DNA of 64,000 nucleotides from NCBI RefSeq assembly GCF_958298935.1, contig NC_084939.1, positions 8,385,501 through 8,449,500 on the forward strand, in the 5' to 3' direction. Below, one piece after another: positions 10,156-22,650 of this stretch (its first letter is position 1; each line of letters opens with the position of its first letter). Source of the DNA: Phragmites australis (taxonomy: Eukaryota; Streptophyta; Magnoliopsida; Poales; Poaceae). The position numbers were made by a program, and so were the translations under genes. The notes below the pieces were generated by a model. It was given only the letters and a program-made list of their open reading frames with translations, was not told where the DNA came from and searched no databases.

Positions 10156-10855
10156 GTGTCTAGTGAAAATCAGCTCACGTTAAAAAAGTATGGAAGCAAA
10201 GAAGGTTCCTAGGATAATAATAAAGATTTTGAGGGCATGTGTTACACAACTGTAAAAAAATTCTAAGTTCAAACTGGATCACATATGTAAGGAATGTGGA
10301 AAATACATTTTCTGCACACAAGCAATGTGAATCACAATTAATGCAGAATTTGTCATTTTATATCTTACAATGTGATTGGTTTTGGTTTTAAAATGTTGCG
10401 TAGATAGAGTGCTTTGCTCCCCTTTACATCAAGATTTTGTTATCGACCATGGTTTTGCTATTCCCATGCTCTATGTTCATTAATTATCCTCTTATTATGG
10501 TTTTTTTTTGTGTCATTTAGCTTTTCTGGTGCGTCTGTGTTGTACAAGTGCATATATATTATTTTTTTGGAGCTTATTCTCCACATTTTTAATTTTTCCG
10601 TGAGAATTGAACTGCATCATCTGAAATTTTCGTGTTCCAAACACACCATTATAATAGAAAGCAATATAGTAGACACCTAAATATTCAAATACCTGAAAGT
10701 GCCGTTTCCCAAGAAAAGCAGAGAAAAAAAAATACTCTTAAAGAGGTTTACTGCTAACCCCTAAAACTGGCATACCCGTAAAGAAAATGCAAGGGAAAAT
10801 GAACGAGATAATCACAGTAAACGAACCTAGCTAATCAGCGGGACTTGATATATGG
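10156..10855 (+). other. Intergenic, no gene seen (unit 1)
   Basis: AT-rich sequence, almost the same as 21439-22136 in unit 2 apart from homopolymer lengths and scattered changes. I see no ORF or repeat to name. Confidence 0.5.
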
Positions 10856-11139
10856 TAGTGCTTCTAGTTCAATAGATCTCTATTGTGATAATAGTAGAGC
10901 TATTGTGTAAGCCAAAGAACCTAGGTCGCATCAGAAATCTATGCACATAGTGCGGTGTTATCACTTTATTTGAGAGATTTTAGATTATGGTGACGTGAAG
11001 ATATGCAAGGTGCACGTGGATTTGAATATTTCTGATCCGTTGACAAAGCCACTCACGCGGACAAAGCATGAGGCGCACATGAAAACTATGGTATTAGATA
11101 CTTATATGATTGACTCTAGTACAAGTGGGAGATTGAAGG
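10856..11139 (+). pseudogene. Ty1/copia RNase H C-terminus, unit 1 copy
   Basis: The sequence carries the remains of the copia RNase H end: a degenerate IDLYCDN-like start, KEPRSHQK, then VKICKVHVDLNISDPLTKPL and KHEAHMK. Frame breaks and stops are present. The upstream pol is missing; in unit 2 about 90 bp more of it survive. A purine-rich tract (GTGGGAGATTGAAGG) precedes the LTR. Confidence 0.8.
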
Positions 11140-12742
11140 TGATATACCCTAGAGGCAATCATAAAGATGATTATATTACACGTCTATGTTAATGTACTTT
11201 TGAATAATATGTTATTCCAAAAATGACTACATTTTATATTAATTGGCAAGTATATGACTAGTTCATGAAACTCTTTGTTTATATCACGATATTATTCTTA
11301 GTTAATCCATGGTCGTATATCATTGTGATGATACATAAGACCGGCACATGTATTGATTGATGAACACGTTTCATGAATCATAGGTATAGAGATACCAAGT
11401 TAATAATATAGACATTTATGTTAGAGAACATGATGTTGGATAGACCCACCTTGAGATACTGCTGGGATTGTTATTTATGATGTGTCATCAGTTGTTATCT
11501 CAAATGGTGTACCTATAGGATCCTTAGACATGAGATCATCATTGATTCCCATAATGTGTTGTGGCATACTTTGAGGCTGCCAAACTCTATTCCGTAACTG
11601 GGTAGTCATAAAGGTAGTTTTCAAGTTTGTCATGAAACATGTCGTGGGGTGTGAGCGATCAAGATGGAATTGGGCCTTCCTTGATAACGGGAGAGATATC
11701 TCTAGGCCCCTGAGGTAGTTGGATCGAGAAAGTGTAGGACCATGCCAATATGATTAAAGAGTTAGTCATGATGAATCCACTACTTGATCGAGTGAATGGT
11801 CGAGCTATCGCAAGGGTGGCACGTATCTCGCCTTGAGCTTAACTGATATCGTGAAGCGAAGGGATCGATGCATGTGTATATCAAAGTTCAGCTGATATGA
11901 TCTTTTGTGTATACTCGAGAGTCAACATGTCCTGCTAGGGACCGCTATTGATTTCTGTTTGGAAAGGGTTTCCAAGTTGTATCCGTTTCTACATGAACCT
12001 AACGGGTCACACGCTTAATGGGTTGGAACTAAACATGCAAATTGGATTCGTATATGGGTTTTGATTGGATTGTGATCCATATGAAGTTAGAGTCCTAAAT
12101 GGCTTCCAACATGGGAGCCCAGTGGCGAGCTCTATATAAGGAGAGATGTGGGTAGGGCGTGCCAAGGTTAAGACATTCTGAAACTCTAGCCATAGCTTTC
12201 TACACGATCTCCCAAAACCCTAACCGCGTGTGCGGTGCTAGGACATCATCGCTCAGCGTTTCTGCCCGGTACAGGTCGATGCGGGAGAGGCACTGCTGCT
12301 ATTGCGACACTGATCTTCTCGGCGAGTGGATCACGACGTGTTCGAGACTGGTCGCCGATCGTGACGAACTGGTCGACGTACCTACTCGCTGATCATGGAG
12401 CACAACACGACCACTTGGATCTAGTTAAATAGAATGACACGACCACTTAAAACTAGTTGAGGATGCGACAGACAAGATCGGGAGCTAATCGAGGAGCACG
12501 ACCACCTGCTCAGAGTTGGTCAGGGAGCGCGACCACCTGCACGGGGCTTGTCGCAGATCTGATCAAGAAGCTACTCGAGGAGTTTGACGCGCACGACATT
12601 AGATTAGTATACTCTAACTCTTCTTCCGCTGCACTGCGCGTCGAGCGGTAACAATCTTTGGTCTCCTACTAGCATGGTTTCCTGGGTGAATGTGGTAGAA
12701 AAATTTTGTTTCGGGCTAGTGTAGTCTGCTTGTTACCCAACA
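11140..12742 (+). mobile_element. Copia 3' LTR, unit 1 copy (about 1.6 kb)
   Basis: It starts TGATATACCCTAGAGGCAAT just after the purine tract and ends TTGTTACCCAACA, so it has TG...CA ends. The start and the internal GAGATATCTCTAGGCCCC resemble LTRs of a copia family common in grasses. A CTATATAAGGAGAG TATA box lies at about 12131. The element is 5'-truncated, so no TSD test is possible. Confidence 0.75.
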
Positions 12743-13430
12743 AAATACAACCATGAAAAGTCAACATTAAGTATTATTAATGCCCAAAACTTTGTTATAG
12801 TCCCAAATCAAAATTTTCCTTTGGTTCCTTTTTTATTTAAGACAAACTTAATCATAAGAGGCTAGAAATTATCACTTAAATGCAACCAACATTAACTAAA
12901 TTTGTGCATTCCTAAACTTAAAAAAAAAATAAGTCAAAACATCATTATTTGGTTAATTAATAGTGCATAAAACATAATTAAGAAGTAAAGCATAATGTTA
13001 ATTGCACTGAAAATCATAGAACTTAAAAGAATAGCCCAAAATCCAGCCTTTCGACACACTGGGCCATTTAATTTTTCGGCGCGTGCGTTGGCCTGGCCCA
13101 ACACTGCAACGCCAGACGAGCTTCACACAAGTCGGCCCGAGATCATGAGCCCGACATGTCTTGGCCGTCGGATCAAAACCTACGGGCCACCGTGCTTATC
13201 ACAGGAACAAAACCCTAGCGCAATGCCGCGTACCCTAACCCTCACTTCATTCTCGCCCCTCCCTTCCGATTTCACCATGCGAGAAAAAAAATGCAGCAGC
13301 CGTGGGAGCTCTGACGATGGAAGACCGCCGGCAAGAGAGAGAAGAGGCAACACTATCGTGAGAGAAACGGCACTGCAGCGGGCCTACCCACCAGAGCGCA
13401 CACGCGATGAAGGTTGCACATGCCTCCATC
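12743..13430 (+). promoter_or_regulatory. Promoter-like segment with site II and telo-box motifs, unit 1
   Basis: TGGGCC at 13060, GGCCTGGCCC near 13092, CGGGCCACC near 13182 and the telo-box-like AAAACCCTAG at 13208-13217 sit before a C/T-rich leader and ATG codons. This pattern is typical of plant ribosomal-protein and other growth genes. In unit 1 the segment is cut at 13430 by the start of unit 2, so any gene it served is lost here. The assignment is motif-based only. Confidence 0.4.
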
Positions 13431-13432
13431 AT

Positions 13433-15474
13433 AGCGGTGCTGGGAAACCCAGAGCACCCAAGTCGAGTACGAGGTGTATCATGTTCCCAGAGCTGGAAAT
13501 ACGGCTTTCCCGAAGACATCAGGATGTACAAGAAGAGGAAGAGGTTGGTGCAGTAGACGTGGATGCATTGATACAGGACATCACCAAGAAAGTGTACTCA
13601 AGCATCATGGGGCAGCTTGCAGTAAAGGGAATAGTGATTTCCATGCTACAGGATTTTAGCCCCGGAGCTACATGGAAGAGTAGCTGCGCTTCCAGGAAGG
13701 TCGAGCAATAAGTAGCTACTGTCGAGACTGAGATGGATACAATTGACCTGCTAGAAGGGCCCACGCCCTGCAGCCTTGTAATCAGGCCTGGCGGGTATCA
13801 CATCGAGGTTGCAAGGGGCCAGGTGCTTCCAAGCGTCCGTATCTTACATACAGTCCTGATACGTGCAGGCTATACCGATGTTACTGTGGACATGGTACAT
13901 AGCAATGCCACCGATGACGTGTTGGAGGTGCCCCCAAATGAGGAAGTCATATCTCTCGGTGAGGCTCTTCATCAAAGGATCTAGTGGAAGAGGGGCAACA
14001 TCGTGGTCTCCAGTGCATCCCAGTCTGGACGATCTTAAAGTGCACCGCCGCCTCGCTGCTCACTTCCAGAGAAGCCAGCTTCACCGCATTATCCTCCGCA
14101 TCCGACAGCCTCGTTTCCAGACCCAATACCATCTCCCCCAGAGAGCCCGAAAAAGAAGAAGGAAAAGGAGGTCGAGAAGAAAGGCTCTAAGAAGCCCATG
14201 CCGGAGATGTCGAAGGCCATTGTACCAGAAAAGTTGAATGCCATTGTACCGGCGAAGCAGTCCACAGACATTGCACTAGTGTGGACTCAGGCCAACATGA
14301 AATTCAAATATGGGAAGCCCTTGATGACGGTAAATGAGCTAGTAAGGGCGGGAAAAGCATGTGTCGACCTGCATAATTACTATATACAGGCTTGTAGAGA
14401 CAACAATGCTCAATCCATAGTTGTACAGTACAAATGACGACACTTCTTAAGTGATCAAGATGGCTACTTCATTGTGGGTTTCAATGACTTATACGACCTC
14501 TTCAACCTTGATGGCCTGGACATATCGTTATTACGGGTTTTCATATTGTAAGTCCCTTGATACTAGATATTCATTAATTAATACCATTAAGTCTTGAATC
14601 TAATTATGTTTTTATTTGTATACACTTGATGAAAGAAACAATGAAGAACAAGGATCCTGTCGCATTTCTTGACCCTGAGGCCATTACAATACTGGTCATC
14701 CAACTTCACTCCAACTATGTTATAAATCATGGGGCCAGGGTAATGCAACAATACTCAAAAGTGAAGTACCTGATAGGCGTCCACAACACCAGTGGCCATT
14801 GGATCTTACTTAACATTTTCCTCGAGTGAGACTTGGTGTTCTACGTCGACTTGTCAAGACCAATATCTAAAAAGTCAAACTTAGATCGCATGATTACAGC
14901 GCTGTAAAACAACTCCTCTACATGTAAGTTCTGCCTGTCTTAGTTCACATATTAAATTTTTCTAACATTTAAAGGCTCCATAATTGATCCCTCTTTATGC
15001 AGCGCTTTTGACAAGTACCTTCGAGCTCAACCTGACTACGACGCGAAAGCCGGCCGCAGGCTGACACACAAGATCGGGTACACGGTAAGTGCTACCAAAC
15101 AGATTACCAAATATTCTCTGCTGCTGTTTTTTTTTTCTTTTCATCTAACAGTAAAGTTTTTTTTCAGCAGTACCACCAACAACCACCGGGCAACTCCTGT
15201 GGATTCTATGCTGCATGGAACATGCTCCTCACGCTCCGAGCAAAGAATGTCAAATCCCTCGATGTAAGCTCAATACAAGATTATTCGTAACTAATTTCAG
15301 TAATTAGTTTAATTCCATAAAACATAGGTTATGCGTTAAATTATGCAGAAATACAAGCGTTTGTTTCTCGACGCTGGTGCACTCCCGAATATTCGACGAC
15401 GAATCGCTGAGTTCATGTTGTCTGAAGTCATCAGCCCATATGGCGAGTTCCACTATATAAGCCCTAGGTTGTGA
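13433..15474 (+). pseudogene. CACTA second gene, 5'-truncated copy 2 with Ulp1-like region
   Basis: It starts in the middle of the coding part because the duplication breakpoint falls there. C48 exons correspond to 14622-14933, 15003-15084, 15168-15263 and 15349-15474. The His site (SGHWILL), Asp site (FYVDLS), Gln/Cys sites (QQPPGNSCGFYAAWN) and the tail (YKRLFLDAGALP...GEFHYI) are present. Copy 2 keeps the reading frame at the exon near 15003-15084 and the last acceptor CAG, both broken in copy 1. It has lost the acceptor before 14622 (GTAT for GTAG). The TGA between His and Asp is shared with copy 1, so it was dead before duplication. Confidence 0.75.
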
Positions 15475-15719
15475 AGTCTAATGTAATTATGAGTTGATTG
15501 AAGCTTTGTAACATTTCTGATTTTGTAATGAATTCATTTGATCTTTGTAATATTTGCAATTATGTGATGGAGCAAGTTTTTGTACAAGTGTGTTTATCGA
15601 TCGACATGTATTTGGATGCGTTGCTATTGTTTGCAGGGAGAAGATGACTGTCAAATCCTGGCTATGTTCCAAGATGCAGTCAGGAAACAGCTCATTCCTA
15701 TAAGGCAAGAGAAACATAA

Positions 15720-16155
15720 GTGATGGATAAACTGTCTACCCGTCACTTATGTTATTTATAAGTGACGGTTAAATAGTTTACCCGTTACTTATATCTTTCT
15801 CCCAGTGCATGCGTGAAAGTCATAAGTGACTGATAACCTAATTACCCATCACTTATTATACGATATAAGTGACGGTAACTAGGTTACCCGTCAGTTATGT
15901 CTTTCTCCCAGTATATGGGTGAAAACCATAAGTGACGGCTAACTTAGTTACTCGTCACTTATTATACGATATAAGTGACGTCTCCCCAGCATATGAGAGA
16001 CGTTCATAGGTGACGGGTGACAATTACTACCCATCACCTTTGTTCATCATTGGTGATGGGTGATTAGTCATCAATGACGTATTTGGGATGACGGTATGGT
16101 ACCTGTCACCCATGAATGTCATCACTCGTCACCCATGTTTGATTTTCACATAGTA
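15720..16155 (+). repeat. CACTA subterminal array and right end, unit 2 copy
   Basis: Same alternating AAGTGACGG / CCGTCACTT motifs as 5746-6200, ending at TTTTCACATAGTA. It differs from unit 1 at many positions. Confidence 0.8.
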
Positions 16156-16429
16156 TAGACAGCTACTGGACACAGACAGTTTTTCATAAAAAAACTATAT
16201 TTATCTAGGAGCCGTCAACACATAAAAAAACTGTCTGTATCTAGGAGCTGTCAATATACAGACGATCTTTTAGTAAAACTGTATATATGTTCCAGCTCTT
16301 TTAGATGGCAATAGGACTACCACATACACTATTTTCAGTCAATTGTTTATGTGTAATTTATTAAGACGATTTCATTTCTTGTTTGCTACTGTCTATGATG
16401 ATATATCTGCTATTGTTCTTTTTGGTAGT

Positions 16430-16569
16430 GACGAGCCATCTGTTCTTGCAAGACCAGATCCAGAAACTAGGGATATTCTAATGAAGAAGACAAACGAGTA
16501 CTTAAATGTTCAGACGTCGGCCGATGTCCTCTCCAGCTCCCGGCACGGCCGGCCCTTGGCCGATGACTA
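16430..16569 (+). CDS. Exon-like ORF of unknown function, copy 2
   Basis: Paralogue of 6468-6611 with the same stop. Two residues differ (G/D in ARPGPE, G/E in KTNGYL). The region just before it is more diverged. The acceptor reads TTTTTGGTAG instead of TTTTTTAG. Function unknown. Confidence 0.4.
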
Positions 16570-17547
16570 ATCGATACTCCATGTTGCAAATACATGTTGA
16601 CTTGTACGTTGTTACGGTCTCTCCAAGATATCATTTAGATCTATGATTTTGTTGCAATACATAAAACTCAATTATCTTATATTGTATAAAATATTTTTCG
16701 AAAACAATATCTACCTGTATGATTTTTTATGTTCTCATCCAAAACATTAAAATGATATTGTATTAAAAGTTGGTCCATAAATGACTACTATACATCACAA
16801 AGAAAGCATCTACCTAACATATATGGTCTCTTTCCAAGACACGTGTGATCCAAGGTAAACTCAAGCAAATTCTGTCCTGCATGACCAGTCACTATACATA
16901 TATATATATATAGTGCATATCACGGGAACACGTACGGTACATACCTGGACGTGTAGCTTGGCTCTCGATCGTACGAAATCCTATCACCGGTTCCTATCTC
17001 CGGTCGTTTTAAATATTAATTAATTAACTAATCAATGCACAATAATAGCTAGCTAGTCATCCAGCTACACAAGCAATTAAGCTGCCAAGCACAAGCCATG
17101 TTTTGCGGCGCTTGCATGCTATTTTTTCATCAGCCAGCTCCCTTATCTTCTCCCTTCGCTGCATGTCGGTCAGCGCGCATGTCGTTGAAACCTCTGGCCT
17201 TCACCCGAACCACGTACTACTTGCGTACATGCGATAAACATGAGACGCTGTTTTGCTTTTGACACAAGAAATGATTCATCTGCACGAATTAAGAGCTTGC
17301 ATGGTAAGCTACAAGCTAGCTAGAGTATGACATGCGTAAACTTGCAAGGTTATTTTAGTCTTTTCCTTCCCCCGACTGATTTTGTGTATGGTCGAATTAT
17401 AGTCATTGGATGCATATATGGCGTCGAATCTTTTCTGTTAGGAATCTTTACTAGTTCCGGTAAGATTTTGATGTTATAACTCTGGAACTATGTTTCACTA
17501 ACCGCACCATCCAAATATAGAAAGAAATAAGTGTTTGAAAAGCTACC
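16570..17547 (+). other. Near-invariant non-coding block, copy 2
   Basis: Matches 6612-7476 plus 8711-8815 of unit 1. It contains the empty target site for the unit 1 CACTA element (TCT at 17434-17436). No gene is recognised. Confidence 0.6.
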
Positions 17548-17983
17548 ATACACTACTATAGAACGATACTATACAGACGGGTGGAAACACCTTTTCACAG
17601 ACGTTTAGCGCACCCGCCTGATACCGAAGGCCTAGGCGCAAAAGTGACCACCTGTGAAAATCAATTTTCACAGACGGTTGGCTTAATAAACGTCCTGTGG
17701 AAATAGTTTTCCAGAGGCGGTTCTTTATGTCAACTGCCTGTGGAAATCGATTTCCACAGGCGGTCCACATTAGTTGCCACCTTAGATATAAAGATTTCTA
17801 CAGGCGATTCCGTAAGAGAACCGCCTGTGGTATGTATTTCTTTCAAAAAATAATTAGAATATATTTTATTCCGTCCAGATTTCAAACGGTTTCAATAACA
17901 ATATGAATACCATCACATAGCATCACAGATTTCAATATTTAACACAAGTACAATAATATTCACAACATCACAAACATATATAG

Positions 17984-19783
17984 CTAAGAGTCGCTCTCCC
18001 ACACACAAAGTCTCGGATGGCTAGCTAATTCGCCTCCGCGATCAAAGAATCTGCCGTTCTTGTGGATAACTTCGTGTATAATAAACCGGCACATGTCACG
18101 TTGGACGTTTTGGATTTCTTTGTCGGTGAGAGCTTGGTTGGCACATTGGATCATCCTTACATGGATTGAAAACACAACTAAAAGAGTTAAAACACTACTA
18201 ACAACGAAAACATAACCACATAAGAATGTGCAGGCGCAATGATGACTTACGTCCTCAGGGTTCATTGTGTACCTCCCGTTTATCCTAAGAAATTGGCAAA
18301 CATAGTATCCACAAAGAACCCTATTGAAACCTTGCTTGTGGCACTACAAATAAAAACGCAACGTATTCGTTAGTTCAATAAGACTCTTCATCATTAATAG
18401 TGGGATACAAGAATTAGAAAGGTGTTATTACCAGAAATGTGTACGGACCATCATCGCATCCGGCTTGTCCGTATCGTGTATCCCACATTTCGTTACGTAC
18501 CACTTGTAGGCCCTATTCGAATGCCAATAAGTAATTATCAATTCATAAAAAAATTATAAGAATTTTAAGTATGGGGGATTTCCTTTACCTCTTTATAACA
18601 TCAATAAAATCTTGGTAGGATTTTTGTTGAAAATCGGCAGAGTCAAGGACCACGAGTCTGCTCGACTCCGGCATAAGCATTATACAAATATAGTGATCGC
18701 TACATGAATACTTATGTTAGATTCTTGATCGATCAACTAAGTTGAATACTTATGTTAGATTCATAACATATCACACTTACTTAAAGTTGTAGGGAGCAAA
18801 GATGCAGTCTTTGTCCTGTATTTCTAGCATAGCCTTTTCTATGTAGGTTGACATTTCGAGCCTTTTTGTTTTGGTCGCTTCTTTTATGACCCGTGCTTTA
18901 TCCTTTTTACTCTTTCCCTTAATCATAGGGTCATCAGTCCTTAATGTTCACGACCATGTTGGGCTGGAAAATTCGTTGCGGATCAATGAATCCGACATGC
19001 CTCTTCAACTTTTCCGCATCGTTAAATTGCATCCTACATAATAAGTCAATAGTCATTAGCTTCTATAATATACATTGTAGATATATGAACGTAGGGGTAG
19101 ATTGTGGGCACTTACAGGCACCGCACGCTTATGAGATTGACGTTGAGTTTTTCAAGGCGGAATAAAGCGTGTATGTCCTTAAAATCCAACATGAGACAGT
19201 TGTCTCCGCTTAGATAAACGATAGCGGGGACAGAAGCAGTGATTATGGAGAGCCCCGCGTGACATACCCTCATGTACCATTTATGGAATTTCCTCATCTT
19301 CCACGGACCTTCTTGGAGTTGAAACGATGGCAGAAATGGCTTGCCATGCTCATATTTCTCAGGAACATCCAGTGTAGACACGAAATCTATCTGTGAGGTA
19401 CTTAATGCTTTGACGATCTCTTTCGTGAGATCGCCCTTCGCTGGAGATTCCTGAGCGGATGATGCCTTTGGTTTTGATGAGGACAGAAGCCACCTCTTCA
19501 TTGGATCAGGTACATCAATCTTACCATATGGGGTAATCGTTTTAGGAGCTCTCTGATGCTCAGGTGAAGGATGTGCCGGAGGCGGAGATGCCGGAGGCGG
19601 AGATGCCGGAGGCGGAGATGCCGGAGGCGGAGGTGCCAGAGTTGTAGACGGTGAAGCACGATGCGAAGTTGCCTGAGGCGGAGATACCGGGCGCAGGGGC
19701 GACGGTGCCTGAGGCGGAGAGGGTTGGTGCGGGGGTGACGATGCCTGAGGCGAAGAGGGTTGGCGGTCGACATAAGAAACCAC
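17984..19783 (-). pseudogene. Ulp1-like (C48) cysteine protease gene in CACTA element, nearly intact
   Basis: Minus-strand exons: 19116-19783, 18781-19033, 18589-18699, 18432-18512, 18251-18343, then a last exon ending at 17984. All but the last boundary are GT-AG and in phase. Exon 1 starts with a Pro-rich tail (ASPPP repeats), then KYEHGKPFL and MRKFHKWYM, as in CACTA second-gene proteins. The catalytic set is complete: His in DHYICIML, Asp in LVVLDSADF, Gln in CHKQGF, Cys in VLCGYYVCQF. The last exon reads ALTDKEIQNVQRDMCRFII. One extra base near 18936 shifts frame and gives TGATGA in exon 2, and the join to the last exon is out of phase. It could cut SUMO/ubiquitin-like conjugates; the substrate is unknown. 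The Transposase_24-like part is absent. Confidence 0.75.
19573..19632 (+). repeat. 15-bp minisatellite (GGAGGCGGAGATGCC)
   Basis: Four to five head-to-tail copies encode the ASPPP repeats of the minus-strand Pro-rich protein end. Confidence 0.9.
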
Positions 19784-20192
19784 CTGTGGAAACTAATTTA
19801 CACAAGTGGTTCCTTATGTGGATCGCCTGTGCAAATGACATCCATTTTCACAAGCGGTCCACATAAGGAACCGCCTGTGTAAATTCTCTATTTCCACAGG
19901 CAGTTTCTTATGTGAACCACCTGTGAAAATGGATACCACAGGTGGTCCACATAAGTAACCGCTTGTGGAAATATATCCATTTCCACAGGTGGTCCACATA
20001 AGAAACCGTCTGTGGAAATTACTTTTCACATGCGGTCCTCAGCCGCACGCGGCTGCAGCCACTTTCTCAGGCGGTTCGTCCTATGAACCGCCTGTAGAAA
20101 TGAAACCTAGGTGTCTCAGAAAATAGGTTTTGTAGTAGTGATAGAAAACGAAGCCTAAACCAGATTTGCTAGGGAGCCACGAGAGCTTTTAC

Positions 20193-21438
20193 CACTATAG
20201 GAAATGCCTTCACTGCAAGCTCGTAATTGTTTTTACTATCGGTTTTTAAGCCAGTAGTGATTACTCAGTCGTGATAGTCGACACTATCACTATCGATTCA
20301 CAAACCAGCAATAGTATACACATGTCAAGTCATAGGTCATTCACATACATGCACGTTTCACATACAGTTCACATCACAAAATCATTCACATACAGTTCAG
20401 ATAACATATCATTCACATGCATGTACATGTCATGTTTAGCAAAATATAATGGCATACAAATAGTTCATTGACTACAGTACAAATATAGTTCATTGACTAC
20501 ACTTTTGCTTGATTCTACTCGGCAAATCGAATGTGATAGTTTGCAAAGTTTAAATCTACAATTTCGACTCCTAAGATTTTATCCATGTGAATTAGTGCAT
20601 GCATGAGTGCACTATCTCGGCTTTATAGGAGGAACCACCTACATCAATAGTACATGCATATAAAACGAAGGAAATTTTTTTTTTTTGACTATTCTACTAA
20701 ATAAGACGTTGACAATCTAGAGATTTACTGAAGTATTTTGACATCATTGTCTACTGAAATCTGAATTTATTGTCATAGAAATAGGACGAACAAAATGATA
20801 CAATTTGTCTCACTCTTGGACGTGAAAAGCATAAAGAATACACGCCAAATCTCTAGAATGAAACTTTATTTTAGCATCTTACTACCTTTGTCTTATATTC
20901 TAATAGTACATTTTTATCCTAATTGATAGGAGAACTTGTTAGTCACCTAAAAACTTCATATATAATGGAGTAAATTTGATATGTGAAGGTAATTGGTGAA
21001 GTACATACCCTGTGAGAGCGCTAGGCCGCTGGGAAGGATAGGGGCAGGCCGTTGTGGACGAGGATGCCAGGAGGGAGAGTGGGGACAGGGGCGTTTAGGT
21101 AGTCTCCATGACCGCCATTGGGGTAGATGTGTCCACAATCGCCCGCCCTGGATCTGACCACTAGCCATGGGGCTCGCTAAGGAGTGCGAGGTCAAGGCTA
21201 CCAGGGACGCTTGGGGGGAGGGGCCCTCAAGGAGAGAGGGAAGAGAGAGGCAATATGTGGCTAAGTGTGGAGGGAATGATAGTTATAAACCCTTACCCCT
21301 GTTGGGTTGTATAACGATCTGGCAGTGATACTACTTGTCACTACCGGTTACAAGCTAGTAGTGATAAGAGTCATGCATATTGTATTGTCGTTGAGTCTGT
21401 AAAGATTAAGTATATTCAACTTTATTTTCTTTATAGTG
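20193..21438 (+). mobile_element. CACTA-like non-autonomous element, unit 2 copy
   Basis: Counterpart of 8877-10155, with the better-kept start CACTATAGGAAATGCC and end TTTCTTTATAGTG. Its right part lacks about 30 bp around the CATCACTACCAGCTCATGC segment of unit 1. No TSD is seen. Confidence 0.55.
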
Positions 21439-22136
21439 GTGTCTAGTGAAAATCAGCTCACGTTAAAAAAGTATGGAAGCAAAGAAGGTTCCTAGGATAA
21501 TAATAAAGATTTTGAGGGCATGTGTTACACAACTGTAAAAAAATTCTAAGTTCAAACTGGATCACATTTGTAAGGAATGTGGAAAATACATTTTCTGCAC
21601 ACAAGCAATGTGAATCACAATTAATGCAGAATTTGTCATTTTATATCTTACAATGTGATTGGTTTTGGTCTTAAAATGTTGCGTAGACAGAGTGCTTTGC
21701 TCCCCTTTATATCAAGATTTTGTTATCGACCATGGTTTTGCTATTCCCATGCTCTATGTTCATTAATTATCCTCTTATTATAGTATTTTTTTTTGTGTCA
21801 TTTAGATTTTCTGGTGCGTCTGTGTTGTACAAGTGCTTTTTTTTTTTTGGAGCTTAGTCTCCACATTTTAAATTTTTCCGTGAGAATTGAACTGCATCAT
21901 CTGAAATTTTCGTGTTCCAAACACACCATTATATTAGAAAGCAATATAGTAGACAACTAAATATTCAAATACCTGAAAGTGCCGTTCCCAAGAAAAGCAG
22001 AGAAAAAAAAAATACTCTTAAAGAGGTTTACTGCTAACCCCTAAAACTGACATACCCGTAAAGGAAAGGCAAGGGAAAATGAACGAGATAATCACAGTAA
22101 ACGAACCTAGCTAATCAGCGGGACTTGATTTATGGT

Positions 22137-22650
22137 AAGGCGTTTTTTATTTTATTTTATTATCGTTAACCAAACGAACAAACCCAGGGGCAAATCCGAC
22201 CAACAGACAACCACCCCGTCACGCAGTTAAAACGAGCGGCTAGGTGGACGCCAAGTGTGCGAGCGTATCTGAATCTTCCCCCTATCGCCTCGCACTTTCC
22301 CCGGTCCTCACTCCACCGCGCGCACGGCGCCAGCCGCCATGAGGAAGCCGACGAGACGCTCGATCCCGAACAAAGACAGAAAGGGTGGCATCGAGGAGGC
22401 CGCACCAACCGCGAAACAGCGGCTGGCGGTCGGTCGTCGTGGCGTCGACGCGTTCGAACGCCTCCGACAACCTCATGATCACCATGCTCGCCGGATTCTC
22501 CGCGCGCGCCGTGTGGCCCTCCGACATCACTACACGTGTTGCGTTACACGGATACTAGTTTCTAAATCGAAAGGACGATTCGAGATTGCAATCTGAATGG
22601 TGTTTTGCCTTAATGAAGAAATAGTGAATTAGAAGAATTCTAAATAATAA
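22137..22650 (+). other. GC-rich segment at copia junction, present only in unit 2
   Basis: After ATTTATGGTAAGG comes a T-rich run. A GC-rich gene-like stretch (about 22200-22540) follows, with CCGCCATGAGG at about 22335 and an open frame of 85 codons to 22596. The peptide (MRKPTRRSIPNKDRKGG...) is not recognised. It may be a host 5' UTR/first-exon fragment next to the truncated copia element. Unit 1 lacks it. Confidence 0.4.

Larger units (their letters stand above)
3457..13430 (+). repeat. Tandem segmental duplication, unit 1
   Basis: It aligns end to end with 13431-25319 in direct orientation. It starts inside the CACTA second gene (CACAGCGGTGCTGGG) and ends at TGCATGCCTCCATC-like sequence (13421-13430), where unit 2 begins at once (ATAGCGGTGCTGGG). 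The 1.9-kb size difference is explained by element 7477-8707 (only here), element 17551-20140 (only in unit 2) and a segment of about 0.6 kb missing here near 10856. Confidence 0.9.
17551..20140 (-). mobile_element. CACTA element, 2590 bp, carrying a Ulp1-like gene, only in unit 2
   Basis: It begins CACTACTATAGAAC and ends GTTTTGTAGTAGTG, flanked by ATA (17548-17550 and 20141-20143). Unit 1 shows the empty site (CTACCATAGGAAACG, about 8820). Subterminal ACAGGCGGT / ACCGCCTGT motifs crowd both ends (17580-17840 and 19780-20100). The only gene is the minus-strand protease gene. No TNP2 is present, so movement would need a transposase from elsewhere. Confidence 0.93.

Noticed and set aside
13247..13531. 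Minus-strand 94-codon frame across the duplication junction
   Set aside because: It spans the junction of unrelated sequences and has no domain.
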